NCBI GenBank assembly: GCA_023411815.1
Contig: JAEYOJ010000035.1
Location: forward strand, 1-9,588
DNA length: 9,588 bases
From: Pseudomonadota bacterium
GTDB taxonomy: Bacteria; Desulfobacterota; Desulfovibrionia; Desulfovibrionales; Desulfovibrionaceae
Reading direction: 5' to 3'
Below are positions 1-6,481 of this stretch, piece after piece (position 1 is the first letter of the stretch; each line of letters opens with the position of its first letter). The translations under genes and the position numbers were made by a program. Under the pieces are notes generated by a model, which saw nothing but the letters and a program-made list of their open reading frames with translations, was not told the DNA's origin and searched no databases.

Positions 1-11
1 TTTCCTGGGCT

Positions 12-36
12 GGGGGGGCGGCCCCCCCCCCCCCCC
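12..36. repeat. G-run followed by a 15-base C homopolymer
   Basis: Seven G residues (12-18), a short CGG, then fifteen consecutive C residues (22-36). The two runs can fold on each other, and the flanks CCTGG (4-8) and CCAGG (49-53) add imperfect pairing. Such a tract is prone to slipped-strand length change and to sequencing error. It lies 62 bases before the start of the NifB-like gene, so it is probably noncoding. The NifB-like frame is, however, open through it to the window edge, where it would encode a proline run. Confidence 0.7.
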
Positions 37-48
37 ACGCCCCGCCAG

Positions 49-69
49 CCAGGGGAATCATTCCCCTGG
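49..69. promoter_or_regulatory. Perfect inverted repeat upstream of the NifB-like gene
   Basis: Arms CCAGGGGAAT (49-58) and ATTCCCCTGG (60-69) are exact reverse complements around a single central C. There is no T-run after it, so it does not look like an intrinsic terminator. A one-base centre is also too tight for an ordinary RNA hairpin without opening the inner pairs. An operator for a dimeric regulator or a transcript-stabilising structure is possible. No NifA site (TGT-N10-ACA) or sigma-54 promoter (TGGCAC-N5-TTGC) is visible in bases 1-98. Confidence 0.45.
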
Positions 70-98
70 ACCCCGCATTCCCAGGAACGAGGTTACCC

Positions 99-1250
99 AT
101 GCACGCAAGCACATGCCGCTGCCCCGGTGCGACGCGCTCCGGCATCAGCCTGCCCCTGCCTTTGGCCGGCAAGATCAACGCCCTGTGCCGCTACGCCGCT
201 CCGGCCCACGCCGGGCCGCTGGTGGAGCCGGAGCAGGCCGTGGAGTACGTGCGCCGGGCCAAGGACAGCCTGGGAGAGATCGCGGCCGTGAGCATCACCG
301 GGCCGGGCGAGCCCATGGCCCAGCCGGGCAGGACGCTCCAGGTCCTGGTCGCCCTGCGCCAGGCCTTCCCGGAGTTGGCCCTGCGCGTGTCCAGCAACGG
401 CCTGGGCTTGGCCGAGCAAGCCGAAACCCTGGCCAGGCTGAACGTCGGGCTTGTCACGCTGCGCGCGCACGCGGTCAGCGTGGAGAGTCTGGGCAGGCTT
501 TTCGCCTGGATACGGCCCGGCGTGCGCACCCTGACCATTAAGCTGGCCGCCGGTGAAATGCTGGCAGCCCAGGTTCTGGCTGTGCAGGCCCTGCACGGAC
601 AAGGCCTGAACGTGAAGGTGCACAGCTTGCTCGTACCCGGAATCAACGACGCCGAGATGGGCCCCCTGGCCAGGATCATGGCCGAGGCCGGCGCGAGTTG
701 CATGCACGTGCATCCCTTCGCGACCTTTGCGGGCGCTCCCGAGGACGCCCGGCCGCCCACGGCCGGAGAGTTGGCCAAGGCTCGCAGCGCGGCCGCCCGG
801 CACCTGGAGCAGATAGACTTCTGCCGGGCCTGCGCCGGTCAGGGCGACCCCAGCGCCCTGACCGGCCCGGCCGGCCCGATCGGGGTCGCCGGGCTGGCCG
901 CCACCATCGACGGTCCCACGACGGAGCGACCCTATGTGGCCGTGGCCACCACCGACGGTTCCGAGGTCAACGAGCATCTGGGCCGGGCCAGGCGGCTGCT
1001 GATCTACGGCGCCGAGGGCGGCATGGGCCGCCTGGTCGGAGTGCGCGAAGTGCCCGAACCGGGCGGCGGCGAGGAACGCTGGAAGAAGCTGGCCGAGACG
1101 CTGGCGGACTGCTGCGCCCTGCTGGTGGCCGACGCCGGAGAGACTCCGCGCGCGGCCCTGGCCGCGAACGGCCTGCGGGTGCGCCGCGTGGGCGGCTTCA
1201 TCGAGGACGCCGTGGCCGACACCCTGGGATTGCAACGCAAAAAGAACTGA
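99..1250 (+). CDS. NifB-like protein with degenerate radical-SAM motif and C-terminal NifX-type domain
   Basis: This is a 383-residue protein with the layout of NifB, the radical-SAM enzyme that builds the NifB-co precursor of the nitrogenase cofactor. Residues about 18-250 follow the NifB barrel: GPGEP at 68-72, SSNGL at 98-102, VKVHSLLVPGIND at 172-184 and FCRAC at 241-245. Residues about 277-375 form a NifX/NifY-type cofactor-binding domain with HLG at 293-295. The CxxxCxxC motif aligns to residues 26-33 as I-N-A-L-C-R-Y-A, so only the middle cysteine (C30) survives. About ten residues after it, where NifB carries C-x-N-E-S-R-P, are missing. Normal radical-SAM and precursor-cluster binding therefore look unlikely; a carrier or scaffold role is inference. 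The start is supported by a GGAACGAGG-type ribosome-binding site at 84-92. The frame is open to the window edge, so the 3' part of a longer fusion (for example NifN-NifB) cannot be excluded. The ferredoxin gene follows 37 bases downstream. Confidence 0.8.
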   Translation: MHASTCRCPGATRSGISLPLPLAGKINALCRYAAPAHAGPLVEPEQAVEYVRRAKDSLGEIAAVSITGPGEPMAQPGRTLQVLVALRQAFPELALRVSSNGLGLAEQAETLARLNVGLVTLRAHAVSVESLGRLFAWIRPGVRTLTIKLAAGEMLAAQVLAVQALHGQGLNVKVHSLLVPGINDAEMGPLARIMAEAGASCMHVHPFATFAGAPEDARPPTAGELAKARSAAARHLEQIDFCRACAGQGDPSALTGPAGPIGVAGLAATIDGPTTERPYVAVATTDGSEVNEHLGRARRLLIYGAEGGMGRLVGVREVPEPGGGEERWKKLAETLADCCALLVADAGETPRAALAANGLRVRRVGGFIEDAVADTLGLQRKKN

Positions 1251-1287
1251 GACCGTAATCCAAGCATCGACTCACAAGGAGAATGAC

Positions 1288-1596
1288 ATGGCCAGCAAGC
1301 CTTCCTGTCACATACTGGTCTGCGCCAGCTTCCGCGTTTCCGGCGACCCCAAGGGCGTCTGCCACAAGAAGGGCTCCACCGGACTTCTGCAGTACATCGA
1401 AGAAGGACTGCTGGACCGGGGCATCGACGGCCTGGTCTGCGCCACTGGCTGCATGAAGCAGTGCGACGACGGCCCCATCATGGTCGTATACCCGCAGGGC
1501 CACTGGTACAAGGGAGTGGACAGCGAGGACAAGGTCGACGAGATTCTCGACGCCTGCGAGAACGGCGGGGCCGCCGAGGAGCATCTGCTGTTCTAA
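1288..1596 (+). CDS. Thioredoxin-fold [2Fe-2S] ferredoxin, nif-associated type
   Basis: A 102-residue soluble electron carrier resembling the [2Fe-2S] ferredoxin of Clostridium pasteurianum and its relatives in nif clusters, which have been linked to nitrogenase function. The likely cluster ligands are C12, C25, C55 and C59, in the pattern C-x12-C ... C-x3-C. The motif GPIMVVYPQGHWY (62-74) matches the family's GPIVVVYPEGVWY stretch closely. Extra cysteines are C7, C51 and C80. Length is typical for the family. A strong AAGGAG at 1276-1281 lies six bases before the ATG. The gene is the second of a two-gene unit with the NifB-like gene and is followed by a terminator, so the two are probably co-transcribed and may act together in cofactor assembly or electron supply. 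The fold and cluster type are secure; the physiological partner is not. Confidence 0.9.
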   Translation: MASKPSCHILVCASFRVSGDPKGVCHKKGSTGLLQYIEEGLLDRGIDGLVCATGCMKQCDDGPIMVVYPQGHWYKGVDSEDKVDEILDACENGGAAEEHLLF

Positions 1597-1624
1597 GAGA
1601 ATCCTTCAGAACGATCGTCGAGAT

Positions 1625-1652
1625 AAGAGGCCGCCTTGCGCGGCCTTTTCTT
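1625..1652 (+). terminator. Rho-independent terminator after the ferredoxin gene
   Basis: The stem AGGCCGC / GCGGCCT (1628-1634 and 1640-1646) has a five-base loop CTTGC. It extends with A/U-type pairs at its foot and is followed by TTTCTT. It lies 29 bases after the ferredoxin stop and marks the end of the NifB-like/ferredoxin transcript. Confidence 0.85.
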
Positions 1653-1866
1653 ATTCAGCCGTCCTCCTGCCTCTTCCTCAAGGCCAACCTGACGCCGGGG
1701 AAATCGTTCAGACCCTGAGGCACTCGCATCCCGGTTCACTACGCGCCTTGCGCTTGAAACGGAAAGCTTAGGAGTGCGCTCAAACACCGCAGGTACGGGC
1801 CGTGCAAAGCAGCCCTTGCCTGCCGGGCCCTCCGGTCCAGGGGCGCATCAAGATCGCAACCAAGTC

Positions 1867-1872
1867 CAAGGA
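1867..1872 (+). promoter_or_regulatory. Ribosome-binding site that favours a TTG start for the C1 protease
   Basis: CAAGGA, within a longer CCAAGGAA, ends seven bases before an in-frame TTG at 1880. That start places a compact signal peptide (MKALLAAAAALFLCMSQPSLA) at the N-terminus. The upstream in-frame GTG at 1802 has no comparable site and would add a proline-rich stretch before the signal peptide. Confidence 0.6.
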
Positions 1873-1879
1873 ATTTCTC

Positions 1880-3520
1880 TTGAAAGCCTTGCTTGCCGCT
1901 GCCGCGGCCCTGTTCCTTTGCATGAGTCAGCCCTCCCTGGCCTCGTCCCAGGGACCGGAAATGGCGCCACTGAACCCGGATTTTGCGCACTACCTGGAGC
2001 TCAGGGAGAGACTGCCGCTGCTCCAATCCGGGGAAACCGGCCCCGGACCAGATTCCCCGCCGGACGGTTTCTCCTTCGGTTATACGCCGCCGCCCGTGGA
2101 AATCGAGCCGTGGCCCATTCCTCAACCCGAGCTGATCCTGCGGTCCGCCCTGCCCGCTCGCTTCGATTTGCGCGACACCGGCCGCCTGACTTCCGTGAAG
2201 AACCAGGGGGGATGCGGAGCGTGCTGGGCCTTCGCCATGCTCGGCAGCATCGAGTCCAACCTCATGCCCGCCGAGAACTGGAACTTCTCCGAGGACAACG
2301 TCAAGAACCTGCACGGCTTCGACTACGACGCCTGCGCGGGCGGCAACCACATGATGGCCACGGCCTATCTCGCCCGCGGCCTGGGGCCGGTGCTGGAAAG
2401 CGAGGACCCCTACGAGGCCGGCAGCAGGAGTTCTCCCGTCTTTCCGGCGCGCAAGTGGATCAGGAACGTGGCCTTCCTTCCCAAGCGCACCGGCTCGCAG
2501 GACAACGACGCCATCAAGCGCGCGGTGCTGACCCACGGAGGCGTCTACGCGAGCCTTTACATGACCACTTCCTCGGCCTGGTACAGCTCGACCAATAGGG
2601 CCCTGTACTACGCCGGAAACAGCAAGCCCAATCATGCCATTGTCATCGTGGGCTGGGACGACGACTTTCCGGCGGGCAAATTCCCGACCCGCCCCGCGGG
2701 CAACGGGGCCTTCATCATCAAGAACAGCTACGGCACGAGCTTCGGTCAGAGCGGCTATTTTTACGTGTCCTACCATGACCTCACGCTGGCCAAGCAGGGA
2801 GCCTCGGCCTACAGCTTCGGCGCGGCTCCCGCCGGAGGATACTCCAGCGTCTATCAGCACGATTTTCTGGGCTGGACCTCGACCTACGGCTTCAGGAGCA
2901 CCGACGTCTCCTATGCGAGCGTGTTCCAGGCCAGGGCGAACGAAGAGATTTTCGCCGTTTCCACCTACGCGGTCATACCCGGAACGCGCTACACCATCTC
3001 CGTCTATCGGGATCCGCTGGACGGCCTCGAGGATCCCGGAGGTCCGGAAGCCGAAGTGAGCGGCTTTTTTCCCGAAGCCGGCTTCTACACCCTGGACCTG
3101 CCTCGCCCGGTGCAGGTGGAAGCCTGCGAGCCGTTTTCCGTCGTGGTGGAAATCAGAGCGCCGACCGGCGCGCAATACGTCATCCCGGTGGAAAAAGCCC
3201 ATGCCGGCTACTCAACCGCGGCGGAAGCCAGGCCTGGTCGGAGCTTCGCGCGCCGCACGGGAGGTCGCTGGTACGATTTCGGGGCCGATGGGCTTGATGT
3301 CTGCGTCAAGGCCTTCGGCCGGCCTAGCGGAGGGTTGACGGACCCAGGCCAAGCATTCTGCCCCGATCTGGCGCCCGTCTCCGTCAGTAGCGGCAAAAGC
3401 GGGGGAGGAGGCTGTGCGCTGTCTTCCGCGGCCCGCCTGGGGCCCGAGTGGCTGTTGCTGCCGGTCGTCCTGCTCGTCTGCAGGCTATGGAGGAGACTCG
3501 GCCCAGGGAGGAGGCGCTGA
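1880..3520 (+). CDS. Secreted papain-family (C1) cysteine protease with C-terminal sorting tail
   Basis: A 546-residue protein when started at TTG 1880; a GTG at 1802 would give 572. An N-terminal signal peptide ends near SLA-SS (about residue 21). The mature protein has a short propeptide-like region and then the papain fold. Catalytic residues are Q109 and C115 in KNQGGCGACWAF, H252 in NHAIVIVGWDD and N282 in IKNSYGTSFG. Residues about 320-480 are beta-rich and resemble the lectin-like domain found after C1 domains in related bacterial proteases. The tail has GGGGC (508-512), a hydrophobic stretch (about 525-534) and arginine-rich ends. This is the layout of sorting signals such as JDVT-CTERM or MYXO-CTERM, which are processed by intramembrane proteases; the exact class is uncertain. 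The protein is thus probably exported and surface-anchored through or near C512. The gene stands alone and converges on the beta-helix gene. Confidence 0.88.
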   Translation: MKALLAAAAALFLCMSQPSLASSQGPEMAPLNPDFAHYLELRERLPLLQSGETGPGPDSPPDGFSFGYTPPPVEIEPWPIPQPELILRSALPARFDLRDTGRLTSVKNQGGCGACWAFAMLGSIESNLMPAENWNFSEDNVKNLHGFDYDACAGGNHMMATAYLARGLGPVLESEDPYEAGSRSSPVFPARKWIRNVAFLPKRTGSQDNDAIKRAVLTHGGVYASLYMTTSSAWYSSTNRALYYAGNSKPNHAIVIVGWDDDFPAGKFPTRPAGNGAFIIKNSYGTSFGQSGYFYVSYHDLTLAKQGASAYSFGAAPAGGYSSVYQHDFLGWTSTYGFRSTDVSYASVFQARANEEIFAVSTYAVIPGTRYTISVYRDPLDGLEDPGGPEAEVSGFFPEAGFYTLDLPRPVQVEACEPFSVVVEIRAPTGAQYVIPVEKAHAGYSTAAEARPGRSFARRTGGRWYDFGADGLDVCVKAFGRPSGGLTDPGQAFCPDLAPVSVSSGKSGGGGCALSSAARLGPEWLLLPVVLLVCRLWRRLGPGRRR

Positions 3521-3608
3521 GCCGCTTTGCCGCCAGCCGCCCGGGGCCGGATTCTCCTGCGCCGACCCGACGCTCGTCGTCGTCCTCACACTAGCACGCT
3601 CCCGCGCG

Positions 3609-5000
3609 TCAGCCGTTCAGCCGGCGCTCGTCCATGCCCATGTCCGGCCGCGGCCCGATGATGCGACGATCGCCCTCGAAGTCGCGATATGGGAAATAAG
3701 GGCAGCGGAACTGCGCCCGGTCGATGCACGGGCTGTCCGGTCCCAGGTGGAAGTCGAGGGACTCGGGGTTCACGAAGGCCGGCGGAGCATCGATGTTCCC
3801 GGTGCCGGCATGGCCGCCCTCGATGTCGGAGAAGCTGACCACGGCGCCCCGGACGGGCCGGCTGTCGGAACCGTAAAGTTCGTTGCCCCAGACGATGGAG
3901 TTGTGCACCGCGGCCGATCCGTAGCCCTGGACGATTTCCGAATAGGACGAGTTGCCGTAAAGGGTGCAGTGCACCAGGCTTGCGCTTTCCAGTTGGCACG
4001 CGCCCGCAGTATCGGCGCTGTTTCCGACGAAGAGGCAGTTGGTGAACACCGAGTTGCCGGCGATGGCCGCACCGGCGATGTTGGCCGTATTGTTAAGGAA
4101 ACGGCAGTTCACGGCGCGCATGTCGCCGGCGCCGATGGCTCCGCCGGCGTCGCTCACGGAGTTGTCCTGGAACGTGCAGCCGACGAGATCCAGGGCCGCA
4201 TCCCTGGCGTGGATAGCCCCGCCGCCGAAACGGGCCGCATTGCCCTCGAAGATGCTGTGGGCGATGAGCGCGCTGGAACCCGGATGCATGAAGATGGCCC
4301 CGCCTTCAACCCTGCTGTTGCCGATGAAGCTCGACCGTAGGATGGTGGCCTTGGACTGGTTCAGGTCCAACGCGCCTCCGCCCGAAGGATAGTAGATCAC
4401 CCGGTTGTCGCGCAAAGTGCAGCCCACCAACAGCAGGGAGGCCTGCTCGGCACTGATGCCCGAGCAGATGCTGCCGGTGTTTTCCATAATGGTACTGTGC
4501 CGCAGGATCAGTCGCGCCCCCAGCACATGAATGCCGCCACCGCCGACGAAGCCGTAGGAGCCGTAGGAGTCGTTGCCCCGCTGGATCGTCAGGCCGTCGA
4601 TGACCGTGGTCTGCGTGATGTACAGGCACATGGTGGCGTCATTGCCGTCGATGACCGTGGGATTGGCCGCCAGGTCGCGTTGCGCCGGAGAACGCTCCCG
4701 GCCCGCGAATCCGCCGATGAGCGATAGCGGCACGTCCGGGGCCAGCGTCCCGTCGAGCACGTAGGTGCCGCCCTTGATCCAGACCTGATCCCAGGCCTGG
4801 GCGACGTCCAGGGACTCCTGGATGGTCCTGAAGGCTTGGCTCCAGCTTCCGCCATGGCCGGTGCCCTGCGCCGCGCCGTCCACGTACCAGATCCTGGCCC
4901 ATGAGGGCGACGCGGCCCCATGCACCAGCAGCGCGCAGGCCAGCGCCGGCAGGATCGCCAGCCGAAACAATCGTTGAATGCGCCCGTATCCGCTGTGCAT
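3609..5000 (-). CDS. Secreted right-handed beta-helix protein (choice-of-anchor Q / PMP-like)
   Basis: A 463-residue exported protein. A signal peptide with hydrophobic core LAILPALACALLVHGAA is cleaved probably after A35. The start of the mature part, RIWYVDGAAQGTGHGGSWS (36-54) with IKGGTY (75-80), is typical of secreted parallel beta-helix proteins. Repeating coils follow, with Gly-Gly-x-Ile turns at about 153, 207, 233, 260 and 286, and N-S or N-x-C ladder positions such as VGCTLRDN and VGCTFQDN. The end, SPCIDRA ... DFEGDRRIIGPRPDMGMDE (423-458), matches the terminal module of choice-of-anchor Q proteins. No catalytic residues of polysaccharide lyases could be assigned, so adhesion, surface display or carbohydrate binding are all possible. 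No GGGGC-type tail is present, unlike the neighbouring protease. GGAGGGAGG on the minus strand (about 5003-5011) precedes the ATG and supports the start. Confidence 0.82.
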   Translation of the reverse strand: MHSGYGRIQRLFRLAILPALACALLVHGAASPSWARIWYVDGAAQGTGHGGSWSQAFRTIQESLDVAQAWDQVWIKGGTYVLDGTLAPDVPLSLIGGFAGRERSPAQRDLAANPTVIDGNDATMCLYITQTTVIDGLTIQRGNDSYGSYGFVGGGGIHVLGARLILRHSTIMENTGSICSGISAEQASLLLVGCTLRDNRVIYYPSGGGALDLNQSKATILRSSFIGNSRVEGGAIFMHPGSSALIAHSIFEGNAARFGGGAIHARDAALDLVGCTFQDNSVSDAGGAIGAGDMRAVNCRFLNNTANIAGAAIAGNSVFTNCLFVGNSADTAGACQLESASLVHCTLYGNSSYSEIVQGYGSAAVHNSIVWGNELYGSDSRPVRGAVVSFSDIEGGHAGTGNIDAPPAFVNPESLDFHLGPDSPCIDRAQFRCPYFPYRDFEGDRRIIGPRPDMGMDERRLNG

Positions 5001-5109
5001 GGCCTCCCTCCTTCAGGTTCGAATGCAGCCCGTTCGGCGACTGTTTCCACACTGCCCTAGAGTTGCCGGCGTAAGGGTGGAGGAAATGGCAAGCGCGGAA
5101 TGGAGCCAT

Positions 5110-5174
5110 CTGCGCACTGCATGGCTTGGAAAACACTCCCCAGTCACGTGATGGTACCCTGCGCCAGTGCGCAG
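5110..5174. promoter_or_regulatory. Inverted pair of 10-base sites flanking a CACGTG palindrome
   Basis: CTGCGCACTG (5110-5119) and CAGTGCGCAG (5165-5174) are perfect reverse complements separated by 45 bases. Each contains the self-complementary TGCGCA core. Between them, near the centre, lies the 8-base palindrome TCACGTGA (5144-5151). The block sits between the divergent beta-helix and TIM-barrel genes, which suits regulator binding sites for one or both. It would also lie inside the untranslated leader of the beta-helix transcript if the promoter proposed at 5198-5228 is used. Confidence 0.4.
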
Positions 5175-5197
5175 CGCGACTAGCAAAGCAGGCCCCA

Positions 5198-5228
5198 TTA
5201 ATAAGTGCGGCGGGCCGTCTCCGGTCAA
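5198..5228 (-). promoter_or_regulatory. Possible sigma-70 promoter for the beta-helix gene
   Basis: On the minus strand, TTGACC (5228-5223) is followed after 18-19 bases by TTATTA or TATTAA (5204-5198), an AT-rich spot in GC-rich surroundings. The -35 box matches consensus at five of six positions; the -10 box and its spacing are only fair. A transcript from here would have a leader of roughly 190 bases containing the inverted repeat at 5110-5174. Confidence 0.3.
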
Positions 5229-5353
5229 ACCCGCGGCCGTTCTCGGCCTGTTCCCGCCGGGGTTATCCGCTCACGCCGCCCAGGGTCACGGCGGACGTAA
5301 CCGGCGTAGCGGTATTTCTGGCTTACCGGCCTGTTTCCGACTATGCTCGGCGC

Positions 5354-6172
5354 ATGTCTTTCTTCGTCAACCTGCCCATCCGCTACGTGGCCCAGGATCC
5401 GTCCTGGCTGGACCTGTTCGTGTCCCTGCGCCTGAATCCCGAGCTGGGCATCGACGCCTGGGCCATCGACGAGCTGGACCCGCGCTTCCACGACGACCTC
5501 GTCCGCCGCCTGGACGATGCCGGACTGGCCCGCGCCGCGCACCTGCCGTTCATGGATTTGCGGCCCGGCAGCACGGACCCGCTCATCCTGACCGCCACGC
5601 GCGACCGGCTGCGGCGCGCCATGGACCTGGCCAAGCGCTACGGCGCGGCGCACATGATCGGCCACAGCGGCCTGCCCGCCGGAGCCGACCAGGCCTTCAT
5701 CGAGAGCTGGCTGGTGCGCGCCACGGCCACCTGGGCCATGCTCCTGCGCGAATGGCCCGGCCATGCGCCGCTCTACCTGGAGAACATCTACGACCCCGAT
5801 CCCGAGCCGCTGTGCAGGCTTCTGGACGGGCTGGCCGATCCTCAGGCCGGCCTGGTGTTCGACGCGGGCCACTGGCACAGCTTCTCGGGCGGCGCGAAAC
5901 GCCGCGACCTGCGCCGCTGGCTGGAGCGCATAGGCCCGCGCCTGCGCCACCTGCACCTGCACGACAACAGCGGCGCTGGCGACGAGCACGTGGGCCTGGG
6001 CCAGGGAGACATCCCCTGGCCGGAGCTGTTCTGTTTCCTGCAGGAACAGGAACTCGTGCCCGGCGTGACCTTCGAGCCCCACTCGCGCGAGGACTTCAGC
6101 CAGAGCCTGGCCTTCGTCGCCGCGCACCCTGAGTGGTTCAAGCGCCTGGGAGTCGCCCCGCTGCCGGCCTGA
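5354..6172 (+). CDS. Xylose-isomerase-like TIM-barrel protein (sugar phosphate isomerase/epimerase family)
   Basis: A 272-residue cytoplasmic protein of the AP-endonuclease-2/xylose-isomerase-like barrel family, which includes sugar isomerases, epimerases and endonuclease IV. Residues suited to divalent-metal binding at the barrel mouth are H63 (AAHLPF), E143 (LYLENIY), D170 and H173 (VFDAGHWH), H203 and D204 (HLHLHDN), H212 and E241 (TFEPH). Length fits the family. The specific substrate cannot be read from sequence or from neighbours. The ATG at 5354 is preferred because family similarity begins with FVNLPIRYV. An in-frame ATG at 5126 would add 76 residues of low-complexity sequence with no recognisable domain. 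No Shine-Dalgarno sequence is visible before 5354, so initiation may be weak or leaderless. The gene appears to be monocistronic. Confidence 0.8.
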   Translation: MSFFVNLPIRYVAQDPSWLDLFVSLRLNPELGIDAWAIDELDPRFHDDLVRRLDDAGLARAAHLPFMDLRPGSTDPLILTATRDRLRRAMDLAKRYGAAHMIGHSGLPAGADQAFIESWLVRATATWAMLLREWPGHAPLYLENIYDPDPEPLCRLLDGLADPQAGLVFDAGHWHSFSGGAKRRDLRRWLERIGPRLRHLHLHDNSGAGDEHVGLGQGDIPWPELFCFLQEQELVPGVTFEPHSREDFSQSLAFVAAHPEWFKRLGVAPLPA

Positions 6173-6183
6173 CCGCCGGCGGC
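6160..6183 (+). terminator. Hairpin overlapping the TIM-barrel stop codon
   Basis: The arms GCTGCCGGC and GCCGGCGGC pair over nine positions with one G-U pair and a six-base loop, CTGACC, that contains the stop codon. No U-tract follows. It may be a weak or rho-assisted terminator or an mRNA 3' stabiliser. Confidence 0.3.
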
Positions 6184-6427
6184 ATTCTGCGATGGCAAGG
6201 CAGACTCGCCTGCTCCTCATTATGCCAAGGGGCGTGGAGTGGGTTTGCCGGTCGCCTTCAGCTGAACACCCCGAGCCGCCAGCCTTACCCCGCTTACCCA
6301 GACCATGATACGGCTTCCGCTCCAAGCACGGAGCCGGATATCCGCACCGAGCAATCCTGCCGCACCGGTTTTGACGCTCGAGGCTCTTGGGCCATGGCTG
6401 GGTTGACACAAGCTGCCTTTGGCAGAC

Positions 6428-6481
6428 TGTTGAAATAGCCTGTCCCGGACTTTTTCAACACCGGAAGGTTGAGTAAAGTCC
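6428..6481. repeat. Two overlapping, mutually exclusive inverted repeats
   Basis: Repeat A: TGTTGAAA (6428-6435) pairs with TTTCAACA (6453-6460), and the inner AG/CT also pair. Repeat B: GGACTTT (6447-6453) pairs with AAAGTCC (6475-6481), and TCAAC (6455-6459) pairs with GTTGA (6468-6472), around an eight-base loop. Both structures need bases 6453-6459, so only one can form at a time. The half TGTTGAAAAAGTCC on the minus strand also resembles the ends of some insertion elements, so a MITE or IS relic is an alternative to an RNA switch. Confidence 0.5.

Noticed and set aside
93..1235. Long minus-strand open frame (380 codons) opposite the NifB-like gene
   Set aside because: Low-complexity Gly/Ala/Gln/His composition typical of the antisense of GC-rich genes; the plus strand has clear NifB homology and a ribosome-binding site.
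1739..3202. Minus-strand open frame (487 codons) opposite the C1 protease
   Set aside because: No recognisable domain. The plus strand encodes an intact papain catalytic set, so this is a GC-driven shadow.
3414..4340. Plus-strand open frame opposite the beta-helix gene
   Set aside because: It begins inside the protease tail in another frame, has no domain, and is antisense to a clearly coding beta-helix sequence with a signal peptide.
5126..5353. N-terminal extension of the TIM-barrel protein from ATG 5126
   Set aside because: The added 76 residues show no domain or signal peptide and overlap the inverted-repeat and promoter-like sites; family similarity starts at 5354.
5225..6409. Minus-strand open frame opposite the TIM-barrel gene
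   Set aside because: Antisense low-complexity composition; the plus strand carries the conserved metal-site residues.
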